Below are positions 1-7,511 of a stretch of 64,000 nt of DNA, piece after piece; position 1 is the first letter of the stretch, and every line of letters begins with the position of its first letter. The position numbers and the translations under genes were made by a program. The stretch lies in NCBI GenBank assembly GCA_947471985.1, contig CANIZL010000013.1, positions 1 through 64,000 of the forward strand. Reading direction: 5' to 3'. A model generated the notes under the pieces. The model saw only the letters and a program-made list of their open reading frames with translations. It searched no databases and had not been told where the DNA came from. Source of the stretch: Verrucomicrobiota bacterium (GTDB lineage Bacteria; Verrucomicrobiota; Verrucomicrobiia; Limisphaerales; UBA9464).

Positions 1-58
1 ACGGACGAACTTTCGCGGAGACCTTGGCCCACCTCAGCGTCGCTACGCTCCGTGAATC

Positions 59-148
59 TGTCCGACCAAAATCGGAACCTTGTCCGGCGCCTTCCGTAAC
101 GCTGTCCGATCCAAATCGGAATGGGTGTCCGGATCGATCGGAATGCGC
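59..148. repeat. 22-bp palindromic tandem repeat, four degenerate units
   Basis: The hexamer TGTCCG recurs at 59, 81, 103 and 126 (steps 22, 22, 23). The better preserved units have the form TGTCCGATCCAAATCGGAA, in which TCCGAT pairs with ATCGGA around a short loop, so each unit can form a small hairpin. The array ends where recognisable HsdR homology begins and may mark a recombination junction (inference). Confidence 0.6.
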
Positions 149-840
149 AGCTCCACCTCCAGCCCGCGGTGGACCGCTTCAAGGCACTGGCGGACGAACC
201 CCGGCGCACCGAGTTCCGCGAGAAGCTGCGCGGCTACGTGAACATCTACTCCTTCATGAGCCAGATCATGCCCTATGCGGATTCGGCGCTGGAGAAACTC
301 TACAGCTATGGTCGCTACCTGCTGCCGCACCTGCCGGCCGATCAGGACACCGAGCGGGTGAATTTGGGTGACGAAGTCGAGCTTCAATTCTACCGCCTCG
401 AGCGGATCTACTCCGGGTCGATTTCCCTGCGCGAGGGCGAGCCGGAAGGCGTTAAGAGTCCCACCGATGTCGGCACGGGCAAGGCCAAGGACGAGAAGGT
501 GCCGCTGTCCGAGATCCTCAAGGTTCTCAACGACCGCTTTGGGACAAATTTCACCGAGGAAGATCGCCTCTTCTTCGAGCAAATCCGGGAGAAGGCCACT
601 TCCAACGATCAGATTGTCCAGCTTCGGCGGGCCAATCCCTTTGATAAATTCCAGCTGGGACTGCGGCAGCTCATTGAGGATTTGATGATTCAACGCATGG
701 CTGAAAACGACAAGATCGTCACCCGGTACATGGACGATAAAGCGTTCGGCGACGCCGCGTTTACCATACTCTCCAAGGCCATCTACGACTCAATTCCAGC
801 GGGCGATGCGGCCGGAATGCCCGGCGTACCGGCGCCCTGA
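121..840 (+). pseudogene. Type I restriction enzyme HsdR, C-terminal remnant
   Basis: The 239-residue frame matches the C-terminal helical region of type I restriction-modification motor subunits. Recognisable stretches are the YSFMSQIMPY segment near residue 45, a LEKLYSYGRYL segment just after it, and the late ALAF-like region with FDKFQLGL and YMDDKAF. HsdR is normally about 800-1100 residues, so the nuclease and helicase domains are absent. An in-frame TAA at 97-99 shows the frame does not simply continue from the left edge, and homology starts only after about 10 residues, immediately behind the palindromic tandem array. No hsdM or hsdS lies beside it. It is most likely a non-functional leftover of a restriction-modification locus, although expression of a short stand-alone protein cannot be excluded. 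Confidence 0.7.
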
Positions 841-1149
841 ACCGGTTCGATCAAACTGGGAATGCAGGGAAGTTCGCCGACGATTCGCCAAGCCACGATT
901 GACACCCCGACGGCGGGCGCCGCAAGATGGGATTGCCATCCGGGAGCGGGTCCCGATGAAACTATCACCGGCCTCGATGAGGGAATAGCTTCTGAAATGC
1001 CGGCGGAGCGCGAGGAACGCCGTCCGTCCGCCCCGGGTGGCAATGCGGTCTCTCGGAGACCCCGGCCCCGGCCGGCAGCAGGACCTAGAAATGCGGTGTC
1101 CCTTTCCATTGAATTGGACCGGGATTGGTGCGCCAGCAAGTGTGGTGGC
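841..1149. other. Intergenic stretch with one dispersed-repeat copy
   Basis: This 309-bp gap lies between the HsdR remnant and the next gene. The open frame of the downstream gene extends back through it, but the translation is low complexity and crosses a dispersed repeat (966-1042), so I treat it as non-coding. No promoter could be assigned. Confidence 0.5.
966..1042 (+). repeat. Dispersed repeat, copy A (about 78 bp)
   Basis: Copy A begins CACCGGCCTCGATGA and includes the shared core GGAGCGCGAGGAACGCCGTC. It is about 85-90% identical to 2641-2718 in the same orientation. The two copies lie about 1.7 kb apart in the accessory region and neither is inside a supported gene. Confidence 0.75.
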
Positions 1150-1704
1150 ATGGCAATTCCGGCCGCAGACTTTTGGACGCCTTGGTTCCCGGTTGGTGGA
1201 ATTTTGATCAGCCTTGCAGGATTTCTGCTAGGCCTCAAGAAATGGCGACAAGAGCAACCTCGAATCGTCGCCACGGTCGAGGCCATTGAGTCATTTCATT
1301 CAGACTGCGACTTCGAAAGTATCCACTTCGTTCTCAGAAATACGGGCGGCAAGCAAACCACCGTTGAAAAGATCACCCTGATCGAGCCAGCTCCGTGGTT
1401 TGCCGATGGCAAATGGGGATTGATGATGCGCCTAGTCCGCTGTGGAGTGACCGAATACAATATTGGCAGCCAACTGCGTGGGTCAAAGGCTTTACCATAC
1501 GTCCTCGAACCCAACGGAGTCTATAAGTGTCACTTCCAAATTGCAGACGAACCCGAAGCTGGCGTTCGGTTTAATCGATTATTGCTGAGCAACTTGGACG
1601 AGCAGATAACCAAGGGCCGATTGCGTTACGCCATTGTTTGCGCGCATCACAAGCGCCCGAAGGGGGGAAGAGTGAAGGTCGAGAAATCCTCCATCGATTA
1701 CTGA
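1150..1704 (+). CDS. Hypothetical membrane-anchored protein
   Basis: I do not recognise the family. From the ATG at 1150 the product is 184 residues with a single N-terminal hydrophobic segment (about residues 9-26, rich in G, I and L) followed by a basic KKWRQEQPR stretch. That pattern suggests one membrane anchor with the remaining roughly 155 residues in the cytoplasm. The soluble part is beta-rich in appearance (ESIHFVLRNTGGKQTTVEKITLIEP), resembling small immunoglobulin-like accessory domains. The frame extends upstream to 862, but that part is repeat-derived, so the later ATG was chosen. It stands alone between an HsdR remnant and a repeat-filled region. Its base composition is less GC-rich than the housekeeping genes, consistent with an accessory origin. 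Confidence 0.5.
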   Translation: MAIPAADFWTPWFPVGGILISLAGFLLGLKKWRQEQPRIVATVEAIESFHSDCDFESIHFVLRNTGGKQTTVEKITLIEPAPWFADGKWGLMMRLVRCGVTEYNIGSQLRGSKALPYVLEPNGVYKCHFQIADEPEAGVRFNRLLLSNLDEQITKGRLRYAIVCAHHKRPKGGRVKVEKSSIDY

Positions 1705-2004
1705 TCGAGCTTTGTTCACAAGCGCGTTTAGCCGGTGAATCATCCCTTGGTAGGTGGATCAATTAAAGTGGTGTCGCCGAATTTGCCTCGACCGCCGCAC
1801 CTACCGAATCGTCGAGAGCAGTTTTGGCTCAAGAAGCGGGCGTTGGGGCTTTGGTGAAGGATTCAGGGAATCGATCTCGCCCGGGATTACGGAGGGCGGT
1901 TCCAGCTTCAAGGCCCCCTATTGCTTCAAAAAATCTCTGGCCCTGTCCCATCGAACCCGGCCCCACCCCCCGGCGATGCGCGCCCCCCGCCCCCCCTCCT
2001 TCGA

Positions 2005-2179
2005 TGACACAAATCTGACACAAAATCCGGCCATTTCATGCCCTGACACATTCTGACACAAATTATGGTTTTGGACACAAGCTGACACAGAATCTGGCGT
2101 CACTCTCCGCTGCTTATTGCAACAATCACATTGAAAATACTGGTCTAAATGACACACTTACGCTGCCATGAATGACACA
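2005..2179. repeat. TGACACA repeat field
   Basis: TGACACA occurs at 2005, 2016, 2044, 2054, 2083, 2150 and 2173, with a GGACACA variant at 2073. The first six sites form three pairs with internal spacing of 10-11 bp, close to one helical turn. Paired, phased sites are typical of transposase-binding ends of DDE elements such as IS21-like or Tn7/Mu-like transposons. No transposase gene is present, so this is at most a solo end. Confidence 0.5.
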
Positions 2180-2228
2180 GAGATTGCAACCAGCGGCGAA
2201 GAGGTAGCCGGTGAGGAACCACACAATT

Positions 2229-2256
2229 TAGGTTCGAATCCATGTCGGCCAGCCAA
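2229..2256 (+). other. tRNA 3'-end-like fragment (possible att site)
   Basis: GGTTCGAATCC at 2231-2241 matches the T-loop and inner T-stem of tRNAs and is followed by sequence ending CCAGCCA. The outer T-stem and the acceptor 5' strand are not found at the expected distance, so this is not a complete tRNA. A 3' tRNA remnant is what integrases leave as an attachment site; that reading is inference. Confidence 0.35.
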
Positions 2257-2267
2257 CTCCCCTCGAA

Positions 2268-2402
2268 GTACCGCTGGTTTTCCACCGGCAACCTCCCCCG
2301 TAACGCTGGTTTTCAACCGGCGAGTCCTGGTGTAGCGCTGGTCGCCAAACCGGCCATCCCTCTCCGCCGCCCCCACTTGCCGACTGGAAAGTCAGCGCTA
2401 CA
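2268..2402 (-). repeat. Cluster of hairpin-3 units of the three-hairpin repeat
   Basis: Three inverted versions of the GCCGGTTGGAAAACCAGCG hairpin occur near 2268-2289, 2299-2322 and 2334-2356 (CGCTGGTTTTC...CGGC), and a forward-oriented variant lies near 2379-2402. The same hairpin is the third element of the full repeats at 29.4-32.3 kb. Here it occurs without hairpins 1 and 2. Confidence 0.55.
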
Positions 2403-2640
2403 AACACCCCCGGAAGAACTGGCCGCTCTGTTTCGGCATATCCGTGTTGCAGCCATAAAACAGGCGTGACGAAACTTCCTCGTCGGCTTTGCCCCTGTTT
2501 GCACGCCTTCAGCGTTTGGATCGTCGACCGGTCGTGTTCAGCTTCGGCGAAGTGGCCTGAAGTTGGAGGCATCGAGTTGAAAAGACCCGGCGCCCTCCGC
2601 ACGTGCGGCGTTCGACGAGAACATGGCGCACTGCGCCGCC

Positions 2641-2718
2641 CACCGGCCTCGATGAAGGAATAGGTTCGGGCATGCCGGTGGAGCGCGAGGAACGCCGTCC
2701 ATCCGCCCCCCGGTGGGC
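2641..2718 (+). repeat. Dispersed repeat, copy B (about 78 bp)
   Basis: This is the direct counterpart of 966-1042, with the shared core GGAGCGCGAGGAACGCCGTC at about 2679-2699. It lies just upstream of the 11-bp array that precedes the Fic gene. Confidence 0.75.
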
Positions 2719-2749
2719 CAGTCGGGAAAAATGGCCGAATAGACGGCCC

Positions 2750-2815
2750 GATACTTGACCGATACTTGACCGATACTTGACCGATACTTGACCGATACTT
2801 GACCGATACTTGACC
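2750..2815 (+). repeat. 11-bp tandem array, six perfect units
   Basis: GATACTTGACC is repeated six times without a mismatch and ends 18 bp before the ATG of the Fic gene. The 11-bp period is about one turn of B-DNA, so every unit presents the same face of the helix. Each unit contains a TTGACC (-35-like) hexamer. It may serve as an iteron-like operator or a length-variable promoter element; neither role is proven. Confidence 0.8.
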
Positions 2816-2833
2816 CATCGGCAAGCTGCCAAC

Positions 2834-3835
2834 ATGAGCTACCAGCCGCAATTCACCATCACCCCGGTGCTGCTAACGCGGGTAGAAAGCATCGCCGCAT
2901 TGCGGGAGCGCATCCAGGGTGCGGCGATCCAAGTGCCTTGGATTCCCGCGCTGCAAAAGGACACGCGGGCGCGCAACACGCACAGTTCCACCGCCATCGA
3001 GGGCAATCCGCTAACGCTGGCGGAAGTTCGTGCTCTGGAGGAGGGAACCAGCGTCAACGCGCCGCAGCGCGCACGGAGGGAGGTGCTGAATTATTTTGCC
3101 GCCCTCCGCCATGTTGAGAAACAGGCGGCCCGGAAGAGGTTGACTCACGAAGACATTTTCCGCCTGCATAACATTATCGCCGGCGACGTGATGGACCAGG
3201 GCGATGCCGGGCGTTACCGGTCGATGCGAGTCCGGGTGGGCCAGTTCGTGCCGCCGCCGCCAGAGGACGTGTCGGGGCTGATGTTCGAGTTGCTGGAGTG
3301 GTGGAATAAGGACGCGCCGGGTCTTTCGGCGGTTTTGAGTTCAGCCATCGTGCATCATCGCTTCGAGACGATCCATCCGTTTGCCGACGGCAACGGTCGG
3401 ACAGGCCGGGCGTTGGCACTGTGGGAACTGTACCGGCGCGGGTTTGATTCGCACCACATCTTCGCCGTGGACGAGTTCTACTGGGAGGATCGTCCGCGGT
3501 ACTACGCGGCACTGGATGCGGTGCGGCGTGAGGGCGACGACCTGACCTCGTGGCTGGAGTATTGCGCCGAGGGCCTAAGGCAAACGTTGGAACGGGTGTG
3601 GGAGCGAATGGGGCAACTCTCCGTTTCAACGGCGAAAGAGAAGGTCGTCCTCCGCCCGCGCCAGGAACAATTATTGAAGCTGCTCGGCAAGCGCGGGGGC
3701 ATGGCACCGTCAGAACTCTGGGCAGCGCTAAAGATTTCCAAGCAAGGAGCCATGGATTTGCTGCGACCGCTGGTCAAAGCGGGATTGGTCAAGCGCGTCG
3801 GCACTTCGAAAACCGGCCGCTACGTTTTGAGGTGA
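2834..3835 (+). CDS. Fic family protein with C-terminal winged helix
   Basis: The product is a probable Fic-domain nucleotidyl (AMP) transferase of 333 residues. The catalytic motif HPFADGNGRTGR lies at about 181-192, with the active-site His at 181. An inhibitory-helix motif of the [S/T]xxxE[G/N] type is visible at residues 52-57 (STAIEG), so the enzyme should be autoinhibited through an N-terminal helix as in class II Fic proteins. The last roughly 60 residues (QEQLLKLLGKRGGMAPSEL onwards) look like a winged helix-turn-helix. ATG 2834 was chosen over 2810 because residues from MSYQP match normal family starts and the earlier start would abut the 11-bp array. The target is unknown. The DNA-binding tail together with the array immediately upstream suggests autoregulation (inference). 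Confidence 0.88.
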   Translation: MSYQPQFTITPVLLTRVESIAALRERIQGAAIQVPWIPALQKDTRARNTHSSTAIEGNPLTLAEVRALEEGTSVNAPQRARREVLNYFAALRHVEKQAARKRLTHEDIFRLHNIIAGDVMDQGDAGRYRSMRVRVGQFVPPPPEDVSGLMFELLEWWNKDAPGLSAVLSSAIVHHRFETIHPFADGNGRTGRALALWELYRRGFDSHHIFAVDEFYWEDRPRYYAALDAVRREGDDLTSWLEYCAEGLRQTLERVWERMGQLSVSTAKEKVVLRPRQEQLLKLLGKRGGMAPSELWAALKISKQGAMDLLRPLVKAGLVKRVGTSKTGRYVLR

Positions 3836-3936
3836 AGGCCGCCATCGGCCCTGAACCTCGTCAGCCGCCTCCGCTTATCCCCAGCAGCCATTCCATCGAA
3901 GCTTCCCTCCAGCCGGTGATCCCATACCGTCGGGCC

Positions 3937-5406
3937 ATGGTTCGATCCTGGCTCTCGCACTCGTGGCTGCGGCACTGCCTCGTTTGGCTCGTCGCGCCCG
4001 CCCTCAGTGCGGCGGTGGCCACACGAAGCGAGCCTTCGCTCGACACCTTGCGGGCCGTCATCCCACCTGCATTACGGCCCGAACCCAACACCGTCCCCGA
4101 GGCCGGCAATGCAGCCCGGATCCTCGGCCCCTTGCTGGAACGGCGCTGGGAGCAATCCCCCGCCGTGAAGTCGGGTCTCCTGTCCCTGAGCACGTGGGAT
4201 AAAACCATTCCGGCGACCACCGAAGAATTGTCCCAGGCGCGGGCGTGGCTGGCGGAAAGTTGGGCGACGATCGAAGCCGCCCGGACCGCCGCCGCCGAAC
4301 CCGGGTGCCGTTTTCCCAGCGTCGCCCTCACGAACTCCGGCAATGCTCTGGTTCCGTTGACCCAACTGGGTACGGGCCTGCTCGCCGACGCCCGGGAACG
4401 GTGGCGTCGCGGGGCAAGGACTGAAGCGGTGCGGGAACTGAAAGACACACTGACTCTCAGCAGCCACATCACCGGCGGAGCGAACACGATCGTACAATAC
4501 CTGGTGGCGAGCCTGATTCGACGCCGCAGTCTCGACGCCCTTCGGGCCGTCGCCCGGAGTCCCGAGATGACGGCCACTGAGTTGAAGGCGCTCGACGACG
4601 TTCTGGCCCGGGGCAGCGGAGAAGTCGCGCCGTTTCGGGCCAGTCTGCGTCGGGAACTCTGGGATGCGGTGATCCCCGGCTGCCAGTTGGAAAATATCCT
4701 CCCCTTGCTGCGGCTCTGGGGAACCAATGACGTTATCTGGGCCGTTTATCCGGAAGACCTCCGACGGCCGCTCGAATTGATGCTGGATCCCAAGCTGCTG
4801 GCGAGCCATCCGCGGCCGTTCGACGCCGAGCGGTCGGCGAAGCAGTCGGTCGAGTATTGGACCGAAGTGGACCGTCGTGCGGCGGCGCCGTGGAATCCCG
4901 CGCCCCTGCCGGACGATTCGGAAACCGTGCGGGAGAAGTTCCTGGCCGATCTGGCCCCGCTGCTGGAGAAACTGGAAGATGAGGACCTGCCCTTGTCCGA
5001 CGACGCCGTCGCCCAAGCCGCCCCTTTGTTTGCCCAAGTTAAGGATCCGATGGGACGCTTTATGGAAAGCCTGCCCAACCTGACAGCCTCCGCCCATGCA
5101 CGGCCCTTTGAATTGGCGACCCGCTGGGACGCCACCCGGACAACGGTGGCGATTCGCCGCTGGGCGCTGGATCACAGGGGCGCCTTGCCCGACACGCTGC
5201 AGTCGCTTGTGACCGCCGGTCTGCTGCCCGAGCTGCCATTGGACCGTTTCTCCGGCGCGCCACTGCGCTACGCCCCGGCGCGCCAGCTTCTGTGGTCGGT
5301 CGGCAAGAACGGGCGGGATGATCAAGGCAAGAGTGGCACCCCGGGCGAAACCGGGAATGCTCCCGACGACCTGCTCTGGCCCGTCCAAGTCGGCCCCGCG
5401 CTGTAA
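3937..5406 (+). CDS. Secreted hypothetical protein with C-terminal SVGxNGxDD motif
   Basis: From the ATG at 3937 the product is 489 residues. The N-terminus (basic residues, then a CLVWLVAPALSAAVA stretch) looks like a signal peptide cleaved after an Ala. The middle is alpha-helical and not assignable. The last 90 residues follow a pattern common in Planctomycetes and Verrucomicrobia: an RRWALDHRGALPDTLQSLV segment, a PLDRFSGAPLRYAPA segment and then WSVGKNGRDDQG. This resembles the pseudopilin-like tail found on many PVC secreted proteins. The longer open frame back to 3550 overlaps the Fic gene and is rejected. It stands alone between the Fic gene and a convergent membrane-protein gene. Its function is unknown. 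Confidence 0.7.
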   Translation: MVRSWLSHSWLRHCLVWLVAPALSAAVATRSEPSLDTLRAVIPPALRPEPNTVPEAGNAARILGPLLERRWEQSPAVKSGLLSLSTWDKTIPATTEELSQARAWLAESWATIEAARTAAAEPGCRFPSVALTNSGNALVPLTQLGTGLLADARERWRRGARTEAVRELKDTLTLSSHITGGANTIVQYLVASLIRRRSLDALRAVARSPEMTATELKALDDVLARGSGEVAPFRASLRRELWDAVIPGCQLENILPLLRLWGTNDVIWAVYPEDLRRPLELMLDPKLLASHPRPFDAERSAKQSVEYWTEVDRRAAAPWNPAPLPDDSETVREKFLADLAPLLEKLEDEDLPLSDDAVAQAAPLFAQVKDPMGRFMESLPNLTASAHARPFELATRWDATRTTVAIRRWALDHRGALPDTLQSLVTAGLLPELPLDRFSGAPLRYAPARQLLWSVGKNGRDDQGKSGTPGETGNAPDDLLWPVQVGPAL

Positions 5407-5469
5407 AATTGATCGCGGCCGATGCGCGCGTCGTTACCAAATGTCGCGATGATCGATCAACTTTTCCAG

Positions 5470-5958
5470 CTAACGCCTCCTATTGCGTGGGCAATCCGAT
5501 AACTGCAGGAAGCTGCAGGCGCGCACGATCCATCGGAACATCGGCACGAACCAGAGCACGAGGAGCAGGACTGCCGCCACTTCAACACCCCGGTCGGCAG
5601 ACTCTCCCCAGCGATCCATCAGACGCAGAGAAATCGTCGATACCACGAGTTGAGTGCTGAAGCAGATGTTCAAGACCCGCCCTACCGGAGCGGTTCCTCG
5701 CAGCAGCGCGTTGAAGCCCCACACCGGAATGCAGGCGGCCAACAGGCCCCACAGCATGATTCCCGCGAAGGCCCAGTGCCACACCCAGGCCAGTGCCAAC
5801 CAAAAGCACTCATCCGGCGAGAATTTCAGCTCGCCTACCGCCACCGCGGCAATCGCGCCACCCACGACACAACACCCCACCACGCCCACTCCCGCCCACA
5901 GAACGCTTTGAAAGCCTTCCGCCATGGCCGACTCAGGATCCCAGCGTTGGGTACTCAT
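5470..5958 (-). CDS. Hypothetical integral membrane protein
   Basis: The product is 162 residues and strongly hydrophobic, with about four predicted membrane segments: VLWAGVGVVGCCVVGGAIAA, a Trp-rich LALAWVWHWAFAGIMLWGLL segment, a third weaker segment near NICFSTQLVVS, and VAAVLLLVLWFVPMF. No enzymatic motif or recognisable domain is visible. It converges with the secreted protein at 3937-5406, with 63 bp between the stops. Coding is supported by the membrane-protein pattern and lack of a better frame, but the family is not recognised. Confidence 0.5.
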   Translation of the reverse strand: MSTQRWDPESAMAEGFQSVLWAGVGVVGCCVVGGAIAAVAVGELKFSPDECFWLALAWVWHWAFAGIMLWGLLAACIPVWGFNALLRGTAPVGRVLNICFSTQLVVSTISLRLMDRWGESADRGVEVAAVLLLVLWFVPMFRWIVRACSFLQLSDCPRNRRR

Positions 5959-6024
5959 AGGTGGAAGTCAGACCGACCCACCTTTCCCCACTCACGGGAC
6001 TCGAGTCCCCAATCCGGCGACGCG

Positions 6025-7443
6025 TCACGCCACCAAGCCGCGGATCACTTCGCCCGAGACATCCGTGAGCCGGAAATCCCGGCCGGAATGACGATACGTC
6101 AGGCGTTCGTGATCGAATCCCAAAAGGTGCAGCATGGTGGCATGGAGATCGTGCACGCTGGTCCGATTCTCCGTCGCCCGGAACCCAAATTCATCCGTGG
6201 CCCCATAGGCCTGCCCGCCTTTCACGCCACCGCCCGCGAGCCACACACTGAAGCCATAATGATTGTGGTCGCGGCCCAGTTTCGACTTTCCGCCATCGCC
6301 CAATTCCACCGAGGGCGTGCGGCCAAATTCCCCGCCCCAAAGAATCAATGTGTCCTCAAATAATCCCCGTTGCTTGAGATCGGTCATTAACGCCGCGATG
6401 GGTCCATCGATATCGGCGGAGTGTTGACGAATACTGGACTCAAGGTTGTCGTGATGATCCCAGGGCTGCCCCGCCCCATGCCAGAGTTGAACAAAACGAA
6501 CACCGCGCTCCAGCAAACGACGGGCGATCAGCGTTTGACGGCCATGCACATGATCGCCATAGGCCGCCCGGATATAGGCGGGCTCGCGGGAGATATCGAA
6601 GGCATCCGAAGCCTCCAATTGCATGCGGAAGGCGAGTTCGAAGGATTCAATCCGGGCTTCCAGTCGCGGGTCGTGACCGTGAGCTTGCAGATGGGCGGCG
6701 TTCAGTTCCGCCAGAAGGTCGAGTTGCCGACGTTGGGTGGGTGCATCCGCGTGCGGGCTGCGGATGTGTTCGATGAGCTTGCCAATTTCCCGGTGCTGCG
6801 GATCGACAAACGTACCCTGCAACACACCGGGCAAAAACGCCGAACGCCAGTTCTCGGAATCCTTCACCGGCATGCCGCCGGGACACATCGACACAAAGCC
6901 CGGCAGGTTCTGGTTCTCGCTGCCCAGACCGTAGAGCGTCCACGAGCCGAACGAGGGACGCACCTGCACGCTGTCGCCCGTGTTCATCAACATGAGCGAC
7001 GGCTCATGGTTGGGCACCTGCGCGTACATCGAGCGGATGACCGCCAGATCGTCCGCATGCGCCGCGGTCTTGGCAAAGAGGTCGCTGATCTCCAATCCGC
7101 TCCGGCCATAACGCCGAAAGGCAAACGGGGACGGAAAGGCCGCGCCGGTCTTACGTTCGGTGCGCAGGTATTCGCCCGGAATCGCCTGCCCCGCGTAACG
7201 GGCCAGTTGCGGCTTGGGATCGAAGGTGTCGACGTGGGACGGTCCGCCATTGAGGAAGAAATGAATCACCCGCCGCGCCCGCGGCGCAAAGTGCGGGGCC
7301 CGCGCGATCAGGGGCGACGCCGGCGACGCGGCGGTCGCTGTTCCCACTCCGGCCTGCGCCTGTTCGAGCGCGGCGAGCGAAACGCCGCCCAGCCCCATAC
7401 CCGCGAGGCGCAGAAAATCACGGCGATTGAAAGCGGGGTTCAT
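6025..7443 (-). CDS. DUF1501 (sulfatase-fold) Tat-exported protein
   Basis: The product has 472 residues. It begins with a twin-arginine-type signal (NRRDFLRLAGMGLGG), so export of a folded protein by Tat is expected. The body carries DUF1501 hallmarks: VIHFFLNGGPSHVDTFDPKP near residue 60, RYGRSGLEISDLF, the WHGAGQPWDHHDN segment, WGGEFGRTP and a DHNHYGFSVWLAGGGVKGG segment near the C-terminus. DUF1501 belongs to the alkaline-phosphatase/sulfatase-like fold, but no substrate is established. It lies 68 bp downstream of the DUF1549/DUF1553 gene on the same strand, the standard PVC arrangement, so the two are probably co-transcribed and work together at the cell surface or periplasm. A second DUF1501 protein is at 40106-41590. 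Confidence 0.93.
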   Translation of the reverse strand: MNPAFNRRDFLRLAGMGLGGVSLAALEQAQAGVGTATAASPASPLIARAPHFAPRARRVIHFFLNGGPSHVDTFDPKPQLARYAGQAIPGEYLRTERKTGAAFPSPFAFRRYGRSGLEISDLFAKTAAHADDLAVIRSMYAQVPNHEPSLMLMNTGDSVQVRPSFGSWTLYGLGSENQNLPGFVSMCPGGMPVKDSENWRSAFLPGVLQGTFVDPQHREIGKLIEHIRSPHADAPTQRRQLDLLAELNAAHLQAHGHDPRLEARIESFELAFRMQLEASDAFDISREPAYIRAAYGDHVHGRQTLIARRLLERGVRFVQLWHGAGQPWDHHDNLESSIRQHSADIDGPIAALMTDLKQRGLFEDTLILWGGEFGRTPSVELGDGGKSKLGRDHNHYGFSVWLAGGGVKGGQAYGATDEFGFRATENRTSVHDLHATMLHLLGFDHERLTYRHSGRDFRLTDVSGEVIRGLVA

Positions 7444-7511
7444 GTTGGGCCAGTGGTTTCGCCGGTGGGAATATCAGAGCTCATTGTTCGCGTTTTCTCC
7501 GGCAATTCGGT

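Larger units (their letters stand above)
1705..2833. other. Repeat-rich non-coding accessory region
   Basis: No convincing gene is present; the short frames here are low complexity or repeat-derived. In order it holds an AC-rich TGACACA repeat field (2005-2179), a tRNA T-arm-like motif (2231-2241), several copies of a hairpin sequence shared with the 29-32 kb repeats (2268-2402), dispersed repeat copy B (2641-2718) and an 11-bp tandem array (2750-2815). The mixture resembles the worn end of one or more mobile elements. Confidence 0.6.

Noticed and set aside
2160-2256. A complete tRNA gene around the GGTTCGAATCC motif
   Set aside because: The outer T-stem does not pair, no matching acceptor 5' strand or anticodon arm is found, and the upstream sequence is the TGACACA field.
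2750-2815. CRISPR array
   Set aside because: The units are 11 bp and directly adjacent with no spacers, and no cas genes are present.
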